Notes: generated from the letters alone by a model not told the origin. DNA of 64,000 nt from Sediminibacterium sp. Gen4 (GCA_013391385.1 JACBFI010000004.1:124001-188000); one strand, 5' to 3'; positions 17,427-27,215 are shown, counted from the first letter of the stretch. Program-made: numbers and translations.

Positions 17427-18443
17427 CCAGCCACTCAAATGATGACTGATTTGTGCAGTCTCAATAATAAATCCATCATGTCCATAAGTAGAATCGATTT
17501 CAACTAGAGTAGCATTGGGCATATATTCTTTCATAAATCGTTGTTCATCTAACGGACAAAGGATATCGCTTCTGATACCTATGATCAGTACAGGTTGTTG
17601 GATGCTGTTCAGCGCTTTGATCAAGTCTCCACCTCTTCCTCTACCCAAATGATGGGTATCCATGGATTTTGTGAGCAACCAATACGAATAGGCATTGAAT
17701 CGTTTCACCAGTTTCTCGCCTTGGTAGTTGATATAAGACGAAGCCCTGAAATCGTCGATCTTCTCGGGATCAGGATCTGTTTGTGCTTGCTGAAAAATTC
17801 CATAATTACGATAAGTAAGCATCCCAATAGCGCGAGCTGCTTTTAATCCGGCAGCACCGGCTTTCTCATTTTTATCTTTCCAAGTATGATCAGCTTCAAT
17901 AGCAAGTCGTTGCGCTGTATGTATCGCAACACCCCATGCACTCTCAGAAGGTGATGTGGCTATAAGAAATATTTTCTGAATACGTTTTTGTTCCATCATC
18001 GCCCATTCCAATACCTGATACCCACCCATGCTTCCACCCATCAATAAAAATATCTGTTCAATTTGTAAGTATTCACGTAACAGAATATGAGCACTTACCA
18101 TGTCGCGAATGGTGACCGAGGGAAAATCGCTGAAGTAAGGGTCCTGAGTTTTTGGATTCACACTTAAAGGACCGGTAGTACCATAACAGGAGCCAAGGAT
18201 GTTGGCACAAACAATAAAATATTTTTCAGGGTCAATCAAACAATCTTCACCTACCAAACCCTTCCACCAATCTGCACAATCAGCACTAGCTGTTAAAGCA
18301 TGACAAACCCATACTACTTTGGTATCGGCACCTTTCCAAACACCATAAGTGTGATAAGCAATAGTGATTTCAGGCAATACCGTCCCGCTCTCTAAAACAA
18401 ACGGCTGTTTGCTTTTAAAATACTGTAGTTGATTATTCCGCAT
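17406..18443 (-). CDS. metX: homoserine O-acetyltransferase MetX
   Basis: Alpha/beta-hydrolase acyltransferase that makes O-acetyl-L-homoserine from acetyl-CoA and homoserine, the first committed step of methionine synthesis. It has 345 residues, within the family range. The nucleophile Ser138 is in GGSMGGYQ, and the acid Asp and His are in GIRSDILCP and YGHDGF. NILGSCYGTTGP is a MetX hallmark. It is divergent from metZ across about 95 bases, so the two methionine genes may share control. The last residues (LTVDNV) and the stop are encoded by heptad repeat words. Confidence 0.95.
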   Translation of the reverse strand: MRNNQLQYFKSKQPFVLESGTVLPEITIAYHTYGVWKGADTKVVWVCHALTASADCADWWKGLVGEDCLIDPEKYFIVCANILGSCYGTTGPLSVNPKTQDPYFSDFPSVTIRDMVSAHILLREYLQIEQIFLLMGGSMGGYQVLEWAMMEQKRIQKIFLIATSPSESAWGVAIHTAQRLAIEADHTWKDKNEKAGAAGLKAARAIGMLTYRNYGIFQQAQTDPDPEKIDDFRASSYINYQGEKLVKRFNAYSYWLLTKSMDTHHLGRGRGGDLIKALNSIQQPVLIIGIRSDILCPLDEQRFMKEYMPNATLVEIDSTYGHDGFIIETAQISHHLSGWLTVDNV

Positions 18444-18473
18444 TTCAACAGCAAAATAAGGGCATGCATGAAT

Positions 18474-18481
18474 TACATTTG
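18474..18481 (+). promoter_or_regulatory. candidate -7 box TACATTTG for metZ
   Basis: TACATTTG fits TAnnTTTG and lies 57 bases before the metZ ATG in the metX-metZ gap. No TTG is found at -33 distance, so an activator or a weak promoter is possible. I saw no recognisable SAM riboswitch in the gap. Confidence 0.4.
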
Positions 18482-18538
18482 TAAAAATCTTTGGATACGC
18501 GTTTGTTATCCTACGATGATATCATAAATCCATTGCTC

Positions 18539-19702
18539 ATGCCCCATAAAATCACCAATGCCATCCGCATACAAACAGATAAAACCAATGAAATGGAACA
18601 TTCCACACCACTGTTCCTAACCAGTAGTTTTTGTTTTGATGATGCAGAATCTATGCGTGCTGCATTTGCAGATGAAACAGCGGATAATATTTACAGCCGT
18701 TTCAGCAATCCGAATGTCCAAGAATTTATCGACAAAATCTGTGCATTGGAAGGCGCTGAAGCAGGTTATGCCACTGCTTCTGGTATGAGTGCTGTATTTG
18801 GATCTTTTATGGCATTGATGAAAAAGGGAGATCATCTATTATCCTGTAATTCCATTTTTGGAAGTACCCATACTGTTATTTCAAAATACCTGCCGAAATA
18901 CGGAATCGATTATTCGTATGTTGCTGCCACAGCCTCAGAAGCTGAATGGGAAGCAGCGATTCAACCGAATACCCGAATGATCTATCTTGAAACACCTACC
19001 AATCCCGGGTTAGATATATTGGATATGGATATGATCGGCAGGATTGCTCGCAAACACCAGATCATTTTAAATGTAGACAATTGTTTTGCTACACCGGTCA
19101 ACCAACGCCCTATTGAATACGGAGCTGATCTCGTTGTACACTCTGCCACTAAATGGCTGGACGGACAAGGACGCGTACTGGGAGGTGTGATCGTAGGAAA
19201 AAAAGAACTAATCCAGGATATCTATTTGTTTTGCAGAAGCACTGGCCCGGCATTATCTCCTTTCAATGCCTGGATACTGAGTAAAAGTTTGGAAACCTTA
19301 GATGTAAGAATGGAGAGACATGCATCCAATGCCTTGTATATTGCTCAAGCATTGGAAGCGCATCCAAAATTGAGTTGGCTGAAATATCCTTTTTTAAAAA
19401 GCCATCCACAATACGCTATCGCCACCCAACAGATGCAAAACGGAGGTGGTATTGTTTGTTTTGAGCTCAAAGGAGGTTTGGAAGCAGGACGCACATTTCT
19501 AAATCGATTAAAGATGCTTTCATTAACCGCCAATCTGGGAGATACCAGAAGTATTGCGTCTCACCCAGCGAGTACAACCCATGCAAAACTTACCGAAGAA
19601 GAACGTCTGGCAGTGAATATTACACCCGGATTGATTCGTATTTCAGTAGGATTAGAACATAAGGATGATATTTTAGCAGATATCTTACAGGCTTTATCTT
19701 AA
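18539..19702 (+). CDS. metZ: MetZ-type homocysteine synthase (PLP-dependent sulfhydrylase)
   Basis: Cys/Met-metabolism PLP enzyme, 387 residues from the ATG at 18539; a TTG at 18491 would add 16 non-conserved residues. The start MPHKITNAIRIQTDKT and EHSTPLFLTSSF match the family. The PLP lysine is Lys205 in SATKWLDGQGRVLGG, and the DGQGR signature points to MetZ rather than to cystathionine gamma-synthase. It probably uses O-acetylhomoserine from the divergent MetX and sulfide to make homocysteine. Whether acetyl or succinyl ester is preferred is inferred from the neighbour. Confidence 0.9.
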   Translation: MPHKITNAIRIQTDKTNEMEHSTPLFLTSSFCFDDAESMRAAFADETADNIYSRFSNPNVQEFIDKICALEGAEAGYATASGMSAVFGSFMALMKKGDHLLSCNSIFGSTHTVISKYLPKYGIDYSYVAATASEAEWEAAIQPNTRMIYLETPTNPGLDILDMDMIGRIARKHQIILNVDNCFATPVNQRPIEYGADLVVHSATKWLDGQGRVLGGVIVGKKELIQDIYLFCRSTGPALSPFNAWILSKSLETLDVRMERHASNALYIAQALEAHPKLSWLKYPFLKSHPQYAIATQQMQNGGGIVCFELKGGLEAGRTFLNRLKMLSLTANLGDTRSIASHPASTTHAKLTEEERLAVNITPGLIRISVGLEHKDDILADILQALS

Positions 19703-19768
19703 TATGATTCTAATATTTTTAAAGAGGCTGATTCAAAAATCTGAATATCTTTAATTTTAACAATTGCA

Positions 19769-20434
19769 ATGATTAGAATACGTTGGTATGCCCCCCTTTT
19801 TGTTTTTTATTGGATGATTTCTTTGCATGCCAATGCTCAGGAAAATTCGTCGGCTGCTACACTCATCAGGGATATTTACAGTAACTGGTTCAATGATCGT
19901 CCATTTGCTTATCAGGAATGTGATACTTTTTTTTATTCGGATAAGGTAGATACAGCTATCATGAATAAAGTAAAAGCCAATTTTTTATCTGATAAAGAAT
20001 TCAAGGAATGGGACCCCGATCAGGCAGCTTATGTGAAACGAAAAACAAGGTTCACTTTAGAAGAACGGAGATATATTGTTGCACAGTTGGATCTGATTAA
20101 GAACATGAAATGGCCGGCAAAAATGTTTCCTTTTGCCTACATGATCCCTTTAGAAAAGGTAGATCCACTTCTTACTAAAACAGATCAAAGTAAATTAAAA
20201 CCACAGCAGAAGATATGCATGGAAGTACATCATTTTTCATCTCCTATTTTTTTAAGAAACAATACACTCTGCTTTTTCTATTTAGGTAAGAGTACTATTT
20301 TCTCCAAAGAAGGTGCTTTTTGGATCTATGAAAAGATAGAAGGTGAATGGAAAAGATTGGCCAGCATTTACGAATGGTCTGTTGCCAATACAGGCAAATA
20401 CAATAAAGAGATTGATTTCTTCAATATCCCCTAA
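19769..20434 (+). CDS. secreted hypothetical protein
   Basis: Reads 221 residues with a signal peptide (ends near HANAQ at residue 24). The mature part is mixed alpha/beta without low complexity and ends EIDFFNIP. It has aromatic-rich patches (ICMEVHHFSSPIF, FWIYEKIEGEWKRL) that suggest a compact periplasmic or surface domain. I recognise no family. It is preceded by TATCTTTA, close to a -7 box, and stands alone on the plus strand, ending one base from the convergent SDR gene. Confidence 0.65.
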   Translation: MIRIRWYAPLFVFYWMISLHANAQENSSAATLIRDIYSNWFNDRPFAYQECDTFFYSDKVDTAIMNKVKANFLSDKEFKEWDPDQAAYVKRKTRFTLEERRYIVAQLDLIKNMKWPAKMFPFAYMIPLEKVDPLLTKTDQSKLKPQQKICMEVHHFSSPIFLRNNTLCFFYLGKSTIFSKEGAFWIYEKIEGEWKRLASIYEWSVANTGKYNKEIDFFNIP

Positions 20435-20435
20435 T

Positions 20436-21242
20436 TCATTTTTGTATTGCCATTCCCGACATCACTTTTTTCATCACTTTGATCTTTCCCCAGCGAGGTA
20501 AAGTCATCAGAGAATACACCAATAATTTCGTTAACCAACCCGGTAGTACAGTTACTTGTTTTCCCAACGCCTTTAAAATGGGTACGCCAACTTCTTCCGG
20601 TGTTAATGCCTTACCCATGTTCATATGGGCTCGGCTGGCAAATCCACTTGATACGGGTCCGGGTGCTGCTGCCAATACTGCAACATTAAAGGGTTGCAGT
20701 TCTTCTGACAATGCTTCTGCCAAGGATTGGACAAAGGCTTTTGTTGCTGCATAATGAGCCGCATACGGTACACCCTGAAAAGCTACCATTGAACTCAGGA
20801 ATATCATACCACCTCTTTTTTGCTGTGAAAACCTTTGCGCATAATAATGCGACAATATCAAAACAGATTCACAATTGAGTCGCAGCATATTGATTTCTGT
20901 ATGCAGTGAAGAATGCTGTAATAGTCCGGAAGTTCCATACCCCGCAGCCAAAACGAGTAAGCCCACATCTTTATATTGAATTTGCTGAATCAAAATATCT
21001 GTATTTCCTTCCACCGATAAATCCATGGGAATGACTTCTACCTGAACATTGTATTTTACCTGAACGGTATCCCTTACTTCTTTTAATTTTTTCTCATCCC
21101 TTGCAACAATGACCAGATCAAAACCTGCAGACGCCAGCTTTTCAGCCAATTCTTTTCCAATACCGGATGAGGCTCCCGTCACCAATGCAGTTGGACCATA
21201 TTGATGATACAATCGTTTTTTTTCTTTGGGTGATAATAACAT
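20436..21242 (-). CDS. short-chain dehydrogenase/reductase
   Basis: A 268-residue classical SDR. The Rossmann motif is TGASSGIGKE near the N-terminus, the catalytic Ser is in FLSSMVAF and the YxxxK pair is in YAATKAF. The C-terminal hydrophobic segment (LPGWLTKLLVYSLMTLP) suggests membrane contact, as in SDRs acting on fatty or steroid-like substrates. Substrate unknown. It is 18 bases downstream of the DUF2141 gene on the same strand. Confidence 0.88.
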   Translation of the reverse strand: MLLSPKEKKRLYHQYGPTALVTGASSGIGKELAEKLASAGFDLVIVARDEKKLKEVRDTVQVKYNVQVEVIPMDLSVEGNTDILIQQIQYKDVGLLVLAAGYGTSGLLQHSSLHTEINMLRLNCESVLILSHYYAQRFSQQKRGGMIFLSSMVAFQGVPYAAHYAATKAFVQSLAEALSEELQPFNVAVLAAAPGPVSSGFASRAHMNMGKALTPEEVGVPILKALGKQVTVLPGWLTKLLVYSLMTLPRWGKIKVMKKVMSGMAIQK

Positions 21243-21260
21243 AACAACTTATTTAAACTA

Positions 21261-21686
21261 TTAACGAAGTGTGATTTGAATCGTAATGGTTTTACCGGCC
21301 TCAACAGTAATCGCTGCATCTGAAAAAGCAGGCGGCCCCATTTTGATACGTGCATCATTGGAAAAACCGATCGGCTCTTTGGGAAATCCCAGGAAATTCT
21401 TTTTCAGGTCTTTGTTGGCATCAATATCCTGAAAAGCAACGACTCCATATTTTCCGGGTGGTACGTCTTTGAATACAATACTCATCTGCTCGGCATTCAC
21501 GCGCACAGCAGTACCAATCAATTGTTTACCAGGTTTAGGAAAATTGGCTTCCAGAAAGAGTCCTGCCGACAATTCTCCTCCCTTGGATACTGAGATACCC
21601 TTTACTTCAACAATTACAGTGGATGACGATTGCTTGGAAGGATAAAACAACAACAGATGGGCGGTCAATACTAAAAAGTGAATCAT
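21261..21686 (-). CDS. DUF2141 family secreted protein
   Basis: A 141-residue protein with an N-terminal hydrophobic leader (MIHFLVLTAHLLLFYPS). The family pattern is present: VEVKGIS, a middle PPGKYGVVAFQDIDANKDLK, and FLGFPKEPIGFSNDA. DUF2141 proteins are small secreted beta-sandwich proteins of unknown role, common in Bacteroidota. It is likely in one transcript with the SDR downstream. Confidence 0.85.
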   Translation of the reverse strand: MIHFLVLTAHLLLFYPSKQSSSTVIVEVKGISVSKGGELSAGLFLEANFPKPGKQLIGTAVRVNAEQMSIVFKDVPPGKYGVVAFQDIDANKDLKKNFLGFPKEPIGFSNDARIKMGPPAFSDAAITVEAGKTITIQITLR

Positions 21687-21754
21687 ACTGTAGATTTAAT
21701 ACAGCAAAAATGATTCAAGGATCAGTGGAGAAACGATAACAAATGTTTAGATTT

Positions 21755-22324
21755 TTACTTGCGCTGATTTTTCAAGCGACTCAAATGCACCGGTGTGATG
21801 CCCAAATAAGAAGCGATCATATGTTGGGGAACCCTGTTATGGATATTCGGGAAAACTTCTGCTATGGAATCATATCGCTCTTTAGGGGTTAATGCAAACA
21901 TGTTTTTGATCCGGGTATCCTGGTAGATAAAGTAATACTCAGCGATTAATCTTCCGAGTTTATCTCCTTCTCGTAATTCCTGATATCCCCATTCAATAAT
22001 AGACCTAGGCATCACAATGACCGACGTGTCTTCCAAAGCCTGCAAGGAGTAAACAGAGGGTCTTTTTAGCATAAAAGCGGAGTAATCTGCAATGAACTGA
22101 TTTTCCTGAGCAAAATGGATGGTATGCTCTACCCCTTCTTCATCTGTAATCAATACGCGAATCATGCCCTTTTGAATAAAGAATATTTCATTGGGTGTGA
22201 TCAGGGGCTTACTGAGTATTTCATTTTTTTTAAAGCGTTTCTCCAGACAGTGGCTCAGGAAATACTCCAGTTCCTTGTCGGATATCGTGATCATAGCCCT
22301 TATTGTATTTACCAGTGACTCCAT
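21755..22324 (-). CDS. Crp/Fnr-family transcriptional regulator
   Basis: A 189-residue regulator. The N-terminal cyclic-nucleotide-binding fold is typical (KNEILSKPLITPNEIFFIQKG), but no clear cAMP phosphate-binding loop is visible. It ends with a short helix-turn-helix (MIASYLGITPVHLSRLK). This short Bacteroidota type lacks the full Crp wing. Targets are unknown; the divergent MFS gene 116 bases away is one possible target. Confidence 0.88.
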   Translation of the reverse strand: MESLVNTIRAMITISDKELEYFLSHCLEKRFKKNEILSKPLITPNEIFFIQKGMIRVLITDEEGVEHTIHFAQENQFIADYSAFMLKRPSVYSLQALEDTSVIVMPRSIIEWGYQELREGDKLGRLIAEYYFIYQDTRIKNMFALTPKERYDSIAEVFPNIHNRVPQHMIASYLGITPVHLSRLKNQRK

Positions 22325-22440
22325 GAAGCAGTAACTCTTTTAAAAATTTGATTGATTCAACCATAGAAACTGAATAATCTGTAAATTCATCACTTCCTAT
22401 TGTACCTTAAATCTAACGAAACCAACCAAAACAAAGCAAT

Positions 22441-23622
22441 ATGAATACCAAAACAGGATCGCTACTCGCCTCCATGATGTTCTTTCAATACTTCATTTGG
22501 GGTGCCTGGTATGTTACCATGGGAACTTATATGGGCGAATATCTTAAAGCAACAGACGTTCAAAAAGGGGCTGCATATAGTGCGCTAGCCATTGCCACCA
22601 TGATCTCCCCATTTTTTGTAGGAATGATAGCAGATCGATTTTTTGCAGCTCAAAAGATTATGGGTGTTTTGCATTTAATCGGTGGAGCTCTATTATTGTT
22701 TGCTACACAAATTAGCGATAGTAATATTTTCTTTTGGGTGATTTTAGGTTACTCTCTTGTTTATATGCCTACCATCGCGTTAAGTAATAATATTGCTTTC
22801 TCACAGATGACTGACCCCGGAAAGCAGTTTCCCTGGATTCGCGTTTTCGGTACATTGGGTTGGATTGCTGCTGCAGTTTTAATCGGACAACTAGGTATCG
22901 AAAAAACAGCTTCTACCTTCCACATGGCTGCTGCTGTATCTGTAGGATTAGGTTTATTGAGTTTTGTATTACCCAACACTCCACCTAATGGCGCAGATAA
23001 CTCTGCTTCCAAAGCATTGGGCACAGAAGCTTTTGTACTTTTTAAAGAAAGGCCCTACCTTATTTTCTTTATTGCAGCCATCCTTGTTTGTATCCCACTT
23101 TCGTTTTATTACGGTTTTGCTAATATATTCCTAAATGAATTGAATTTTGAGAATGCCGCCGGTAAGATGTCTTTAGGACAAGTATCTGAAGCCGTATTCA
23201 TTCTCGCCATCCCATTCCTCTTCAATAGAATTGGCGTGAAGAATATGATCCTACTGGGTATGGTAGCATGGATTCTTCGTTATGTATTCTTTGCTTATGG
23301 TGATACCGGAAACAACACTTGGATGTTATATGCAGGTATCGTACTACATGGTATCTGTTATGATTTCTTCTTCGTAACCGGATATATGTATACCGAGAAA
23401 AAAGCAGGCGCTAAAATTAAAAATGCAGCACAAGGTCTGTTTACATTCGCCACTTACGGTGTAGGTATGTTCATCGGAACCTGGTTCAGTGGTTATATCG
23501 TTGACATGTACAAAACAGGTGAAACCCACAACTGGCTCAACATCTGGTTCGTACCCGCCTACATTGCCATGGGCGTATTGATTTATTTTATTTTGTTCTT
23601 TAAAGAAAAGAAAACGGCTTAG
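22441..23622 (+). CDS. MFS transporter, nucleoside:H+ symporter-like
   Basis: Integral membrane carrier of 393 residues with about 12 hydrophobic segments. The start FFQYFIWGAWYVTMGTYMG and the MIADRFF loop are typical of the NupG/XapB nucleoside:H+ symporter branch of the major facilitator superfamily. In Bacteroidota, members of this branch often sit beside Gfo/Idh/MocA oxidoreductases in sugar-like catabolic clusters, as here. The substrate could therefore be a nucleoside or a modified sugar; the sequence does not decide. Confidence 0.85.
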   Translation: MNTKTGSLLASMMFFQYFIWGAWYVTMGTYMGEYLKATDVQKGAAYSALAIATMISPFFVGMIADRFFAAQKIMGVLHLIGGALLLFATQISDSNIFFWVILGYSLVYMPTIALSNNIAFSQMTDPGKQFPWIRVFGTLGWIAAAVLIGQLGIEKTASTFHMAAAVSVGLGLLSFVLPNTPPNGADNSASKALGTEAFVLFKERPYLIFFIAAILVCIPLSFYYGFANIFLNELNFENAAGKMSLGQVSEAVFILAIPFLFNRIGVKNMILLGMVAWILRYVFFAYGDTGNNTWMLYAGIVLHGICYDFFFVTGYMYTEKKAGAKIKNAAQGLFTFATYGVGMFIGTWFSGYIVDMYKTGETHNWLNIWFVPAYIAMGVLIYFILFFKEKKTA

Positions 23623-23631
23623 TTGGTAGTT

Positions 23632-23709
23632 GTGAATAGTCAGTAGTGAGTAGTGAATAAAAACGCATACTCACTACTCACTACTCACTACTGACTATTC
23701 ACTATTCAC
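23632..23709. repeat. heptad-word palindrome D between MFS and oxidoreductase genes
   Basis: The left arm has GTGAATA, GTCAGTA, GTGAGTA, GTGAATA (23632-23659). After an 8-base loop the right arm has TACTCAC three times, TACTGAC, then TATTCAC twice (23668-23709). A 21-base stretch of the left arm pairs perfectly with 23682-23702. The first 18 bases of the left arm recur exactly at 37039-37056. Confidence 0.88.
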
Positions 23710-23755
23710 TATGGATCATGACCTATAAGCTATTCACATCACACAACCGTTCCCT

Positions 23756-24952
23756 ATGAAAAAAATTGCCATGCTTGGCTCCGGCTTTATTGGCCGCTTT
23801 TATGCCGATTCATTACAAGGATACAGAAGTCGTGATAAAATTATAAGTATCTATTCGCGCAGAGAAGAAAGTGCCAAAAAATTTGCTGCCGACTATCATT
23901 GCGATCATTGGACTACCAACATGGAAGAATCCATTGCACATCCTGATGTAGAAGTAGTATGTATTGCTCTTCCGAATAATTTACATGAAGCTGCTGTATT
24001 GTTATGTTGTAAACATAAAAAAGCTGTGATCACTACCAAGCCCTTGGGTAGAAATGCAGCAGAAGCCAAAAGAATGTTATTGGCAGTAGAAGAAGCCGGC
24101 ATCTTCAATGGTTATCTGGAAGATCTTGTGTATACCCCAAAATTCATCAAAGCCATGGAAAGCGTTAAAAATGGGGCTTTGGGAAGAATTCTTTGGGCAA
24201 AATCCAGAGAAACGCATCCGGGTCCGCACAGCGAATGGTTTTGGGATATTGAACAAGCAGGTGGTGGATGTATTCTCGACTTGGGTTGTCATTGCGTTGA
24301 GATCACACGCAGCTATATCGGAAAAGATATCAAACCCGTAGAAGTCATGTGTTGGGCTGATACGCAAGTAAAACCCATTGATGCGGAAGACCATGCCATT
24401 GGTTTGGTGAAATATGAAAATGGCGCCATCGGACAATTTGAAGTAAGCTGGACTTTCCGCGGCGGACTCGATCTTCGTGATGAAGTGATGGGTAGTGAGG
24501 GTACCATTTGGATCAATAGTTTTTTGAGAACAGGTTTTGATATGTTCACCACCGGAAAAGGTGCTGATTATGTTGCAGAGAAAGCAGAGAGCAATACCGG
24601 ATGGCTCTTCCCCGTGGGTGATGAATTGAATGAGCTGGGCTATAATCATATGTTCATGGATATGTTCAATGCCATGGAAAAAGGAGTTGATCCAAAAGAA
24701 ACTTTCTATGATGGTTATGTAGTGAATGCGATATTAGACGCTGCTTATAAATCAGCTAAGACTAAACAATGGGAACCTGTACAACTCGATATCTGGCGCG
24801 GACAAACAGGGCTCACCAAAGAAAGTCATTTGGTTGCTTATGATGATGAGCATTATTTGATCAAAGAAGAAATGACGCATTTTGGTACTAAGAAGTTAAT
24901 CCTGAAACATAAAACAACAGGTAAGATCACTGAACGTATACTGGAATCATAA
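23756..24952 (+). CDS. Gfo/Idh/MocA family oxidoreductase
   Basis: NAD(P)-dependent oxidoreductase of 398 residues. The N-terminal Rossmann motif GSGFIGRFYAD is followed by the family EKP-like segment (here TTKPLGRNA), and the C-terminal domain carries a GGGCILDLGCHCVEITR segment with the conserved substrate-binding His region. Such enzymes oxidise sugars or inositols, including 3-keto-sugar formation. With the upstream transporter and the downstream PQQ dehydrogenase, oxidative sugar metabolism is plausible but inferred. Confidence 0.9.
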   Translation: MKKIAMLGSGFIGRFYADSLQGYRSRDKIISIYSRREESAKKFAADYHCDHWTTNMEESIAHPDVEVVCIALPNNLHEAAVLLCCKHKKAVITTKPLGRNAAEAKRMLLAVEEAGIFNGYLEDLVYTPKFIKAMESVKNGALGRILWAKSRETHPGPHSEWFWDIEQAGGGCILDLGCHCVEITRSYIGKDIKPVEVMCWADTQVKPIDAEDHAIGLVKYENGAIGQFEVSWTFRGGLDLRDEVMGSEGTIWINSFLRTGFDMFTTGKGADYVAEKAESNTGWLFPVGDELNELGYNHMFMDMFNAMEKGVDPKETFYDGYVVNAILDAAYKSAKTKQWEPVQLDIWRGQTGLTKESHLVAYDDEHYLIKEEMTHFGTKKLILKHKTTGKITERILES

Positions 24953-25012
24953 ATAAAATAGAAAACAGGCTGCTTTCATACACTGAATACTCTTATCATT
25001 CAATCAACGCTT

Positions 25013-27160
25013 ATGCGTTCTATACTATGTAAGATATTAGTAGTGATGGGAATGATTTCCTGTAACAATCGTTCATATGACGACTGGACAGTGTATGGAG
25101 GCAGCGCTGAAGCCATTAAGTATTCTTCTCTCGTGCAAATAGATAGCACGAATGTTACAGATTTAAAGATTGCCTGGGAATACCATACAGGTGATGCTGA
25201 CACTGCTAAATTTTCTCAGATACAGTGTAATCCCATCATCGTTCATGGAACATTGTACGCTACTACACCAAAATTACAGTTGATTGCATTGGATGCCAAG
25301 ACAGGAAAACTGAAATGGAGTTTCAATCCTGATTCGGCTAATCGCAACAAAGAATTCTACCATTTTATTTTGAATAATAACAGGGGTGTTACCTATTGGG
25401 AGGATAAAGATGATACTCGGATATTGTATACCGCAGGTTCTTCTTTATATGCTGTACATGCACAAACCGGGAAGCTAATTGAATCGTTTGGCAACCAAGG
25501 TAGCGTTGATCTGCATGAGGGACTGGGAAGAGATGTAAAAGATCTGTATGTAGCAGCCACTTCACCCGGAATTATTTATAAAGATTTGTATATTCTTGGT
25601 TCAAGAGTAGATGAAGGTCCAAATGCTGCACCGGGTCATATCAGGGCTTTTGATGTAAGAACAGGAAAAATAAAATGGATATTTCATACCATACCTCAAC
25701 CGGGTGAATATGGTTTTGACAGTTGGGAAGACCCTAATGCATGGAAAAATATTGGAGGAGCTAATAGTTGGAGTGGATTCAGTCTCGACAAAGAAAGAGG
25801 CATCCTGTTTGCTCCAACTGGGTCTGCTTCTTTTGATTTTTATGGCGGTATGAGAAAAGGCGCTAATCTTTTTGCGAATTGCCTGCTAGCACTTGATGCA
25901 GCTACAGGAAAAAGAAAATGGCATTTTCAGTTCATACATCATGACTTATGGGATTATGATATCCCCGCTCCACCGGTACTGGTAAATATTCTCCACAACG
26001 GAAAAAAAATAGATGCAGTTGCACAAACCACCAAACATGGAATGGTGTACGTTTTCAACCGAGAAACAGGTGAACCTGTTTTTCCGATCAATGAGGTGCC
26101 GGTTGATACCACAACAAATATCCCCGGCGAAAAAGTTTGGCCCACTCAACCTATTCCTACACTGCCTAAACCTTTTGTGAGACAAGGCTTTACCGAAGCA
26201 GACATCAACCCCTATTTGGCAGACAGTTCAAAAGCAGCCATCAGAAAACAACTCACTTCCTATCGTTATGGAAAAATGTTTATACCCCCGGGCACACAAA
26301 CAGCAGTTCAGTTTCCCGGTTTGGATGGCGGGGCTGAATGGGGCGGTCCTTCTTTTGATCCTGAAACCGGTTTTTTATATGTTAACGCAAATGAAATGCC
26401 CTGGCTGATGACACTAATGCCTACAACTAAAAGAACGGAACAAAAAGAAACAGTTGCAGCAGCAGGCCAAAGATTGTACACACAATATTGTGTAAGTTGT
26501 CATGGCACCGACAGAAAAGGAACAGGAAATAATCCATCCATACTGCATATTGGTAAAACTTATACCAGCGATGGTTTGGATACATTGATTCGTACCGGCA
26601 GAAGAATGATGCCGGCATTTACACAACTGCATGAGCAAGAACGAAAAGCCGTAATTGCATATATTCTCTCACTGCAAAAAGAAAAAAATAAAACATACAG
26701 TGGACCCAAACAGCCCATTGACAGTTTCAGAAACCTACCTTGGACGATTACAGGTTATTACAAGTTTATGAAAGACGGCTATCCCGCCATTCGTCCACCC
26801 TGGGGATCTCTCACTGCTATTAACCTCAACAACGGTGAACAGGTATGGCAAACAGCTTTGGGAGAATACCCAGCGTTAAAAGCCAAAGGCATCCCGGCAA
26901 CAGGAACTGAAAACTATGGTGGGTCAGTAGTTACAGCGGGAGGATTGGTTTTCATCGCTGCTACAAGCGATAAAATGATCCGTGCATTTCATAAAAGAAC
27001 AGGAAAATTATTGTGGGAACATCCCCTTCCTGCGCCCGGATTTGCCACTCCTTCTATTTATGAAGTAAACGGTAAACAATTTTTGGTGATTGCTTGTGGT
27101 GGCGGAAAACTCGGAACAAAATCAGGCGACAGTTATGTAGCCTTCGCACTACCCGATTAA
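25013..27160 (+). CDS. PQQ-dependent dehydrogenase with internal cytochrome c domain, lipoprotein
   Basis: A 715-residue quinoprotein. The N-terminus ends in a lipobox (VMGMISC, Cys17), so it is probably membrane-anchored in the periplasm. Beta-propeller repeats of PQQ dehydrogenases are visible (LKIAWEYHTGD, GKLKWSF, GKIKWIF, GKRKWHF). A cytochrome c domain is inserted late in the propeller: CVSCH at 493-497 with a Met ligand in MMPAF. The propeller then resumes (GEQVWQTALGEYP, GKLLWEHPLP). This layout suits direct electron transfer from substrate to cytochrome. Glucose or another sugar is a likely but unproven substrate. Confidence 0.92.
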   Translation: MRSILCKILVVMGMISCNNRSYDDWTVYGGSAEAIKYSSLVQIDSTNVTDLKIAWEYHTGDADTAKFSQIQCNPIIVHGTLYATTPKLQLIALDAKTGKLKWSFNPDSANRNKEFYHFILNNNRGVTYWEDKDDTRILYTAGSSLYAVHAQTGKLIESFGNQGSVDLHEGLGRDVKDLYVAATSPGIIYKDLYILGSRVDEGPNAAPGHIRAFDVRTGKIKWIFHTIPQPGEYGFDSWEDPNAWKNIGGANSWSGFSLDKERGILFAPTGSASFDFYGGMRKGANLFANCLLALDAATGKRKWHFQFIHHDLWDYDIPAPPVLVNILHNGKKIDAVAQTTKHGMVYVFNRETGEPVFPINEVPVDTTTNIPGEKVWPTQPIPTLPKPFVRQGFTEADINPYLADSSKAAIRKQLTSYRYGKMFIPPGTQTAVQFPGLDGGAEWGGPSFDPETGFLYVNANEMPWLMTLMPTTKRTEQKETVAAAGQRLYTQYCVSCHGTDRKGTGNNPSILHIGKTYTSDGLDTLIRTGRRMMPAFTQLHEQERKAVIAYILSLQKEKNKTYSGPKQPIDSFRNLPWTITGYYKFMKDGYPAIRPPWGSLTAINLNNGEQVWQTALGEYPALKAKGIPATGTENYGGSVVTAGGLVFIAATSDKMIRAFHKRTGKLLWEHPLPAPGFATPSIYEVNGKQFLVIACGGGKLGTKSGDSYVAFALPD

Positions 27161-27215
27161 AAATTGTTATCTCTCGATTAAAGTTCTCCCTGTTTTCAAT
27201 TGTTGCACTGAATAA

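Noticed and set aside
18444-18538. SAM riboswitch between metX and metZ
   Set aside because: The gap is only 95 bases and I could find no SAM-I or SAM-II core; only a promoter-like box was seen.
23632-23709. CRISPR-like array
   Set aside because: The units are 7 bases with no spacers and form a palindrome; no cas genes are present.
24077-24649. 190-codon open frame opposite the Gfo/Idh/MocA gene
   Set aside because: It is antisense to a well-conserved enzyme, with no recognisable motif and no promoter; a shadow frame.
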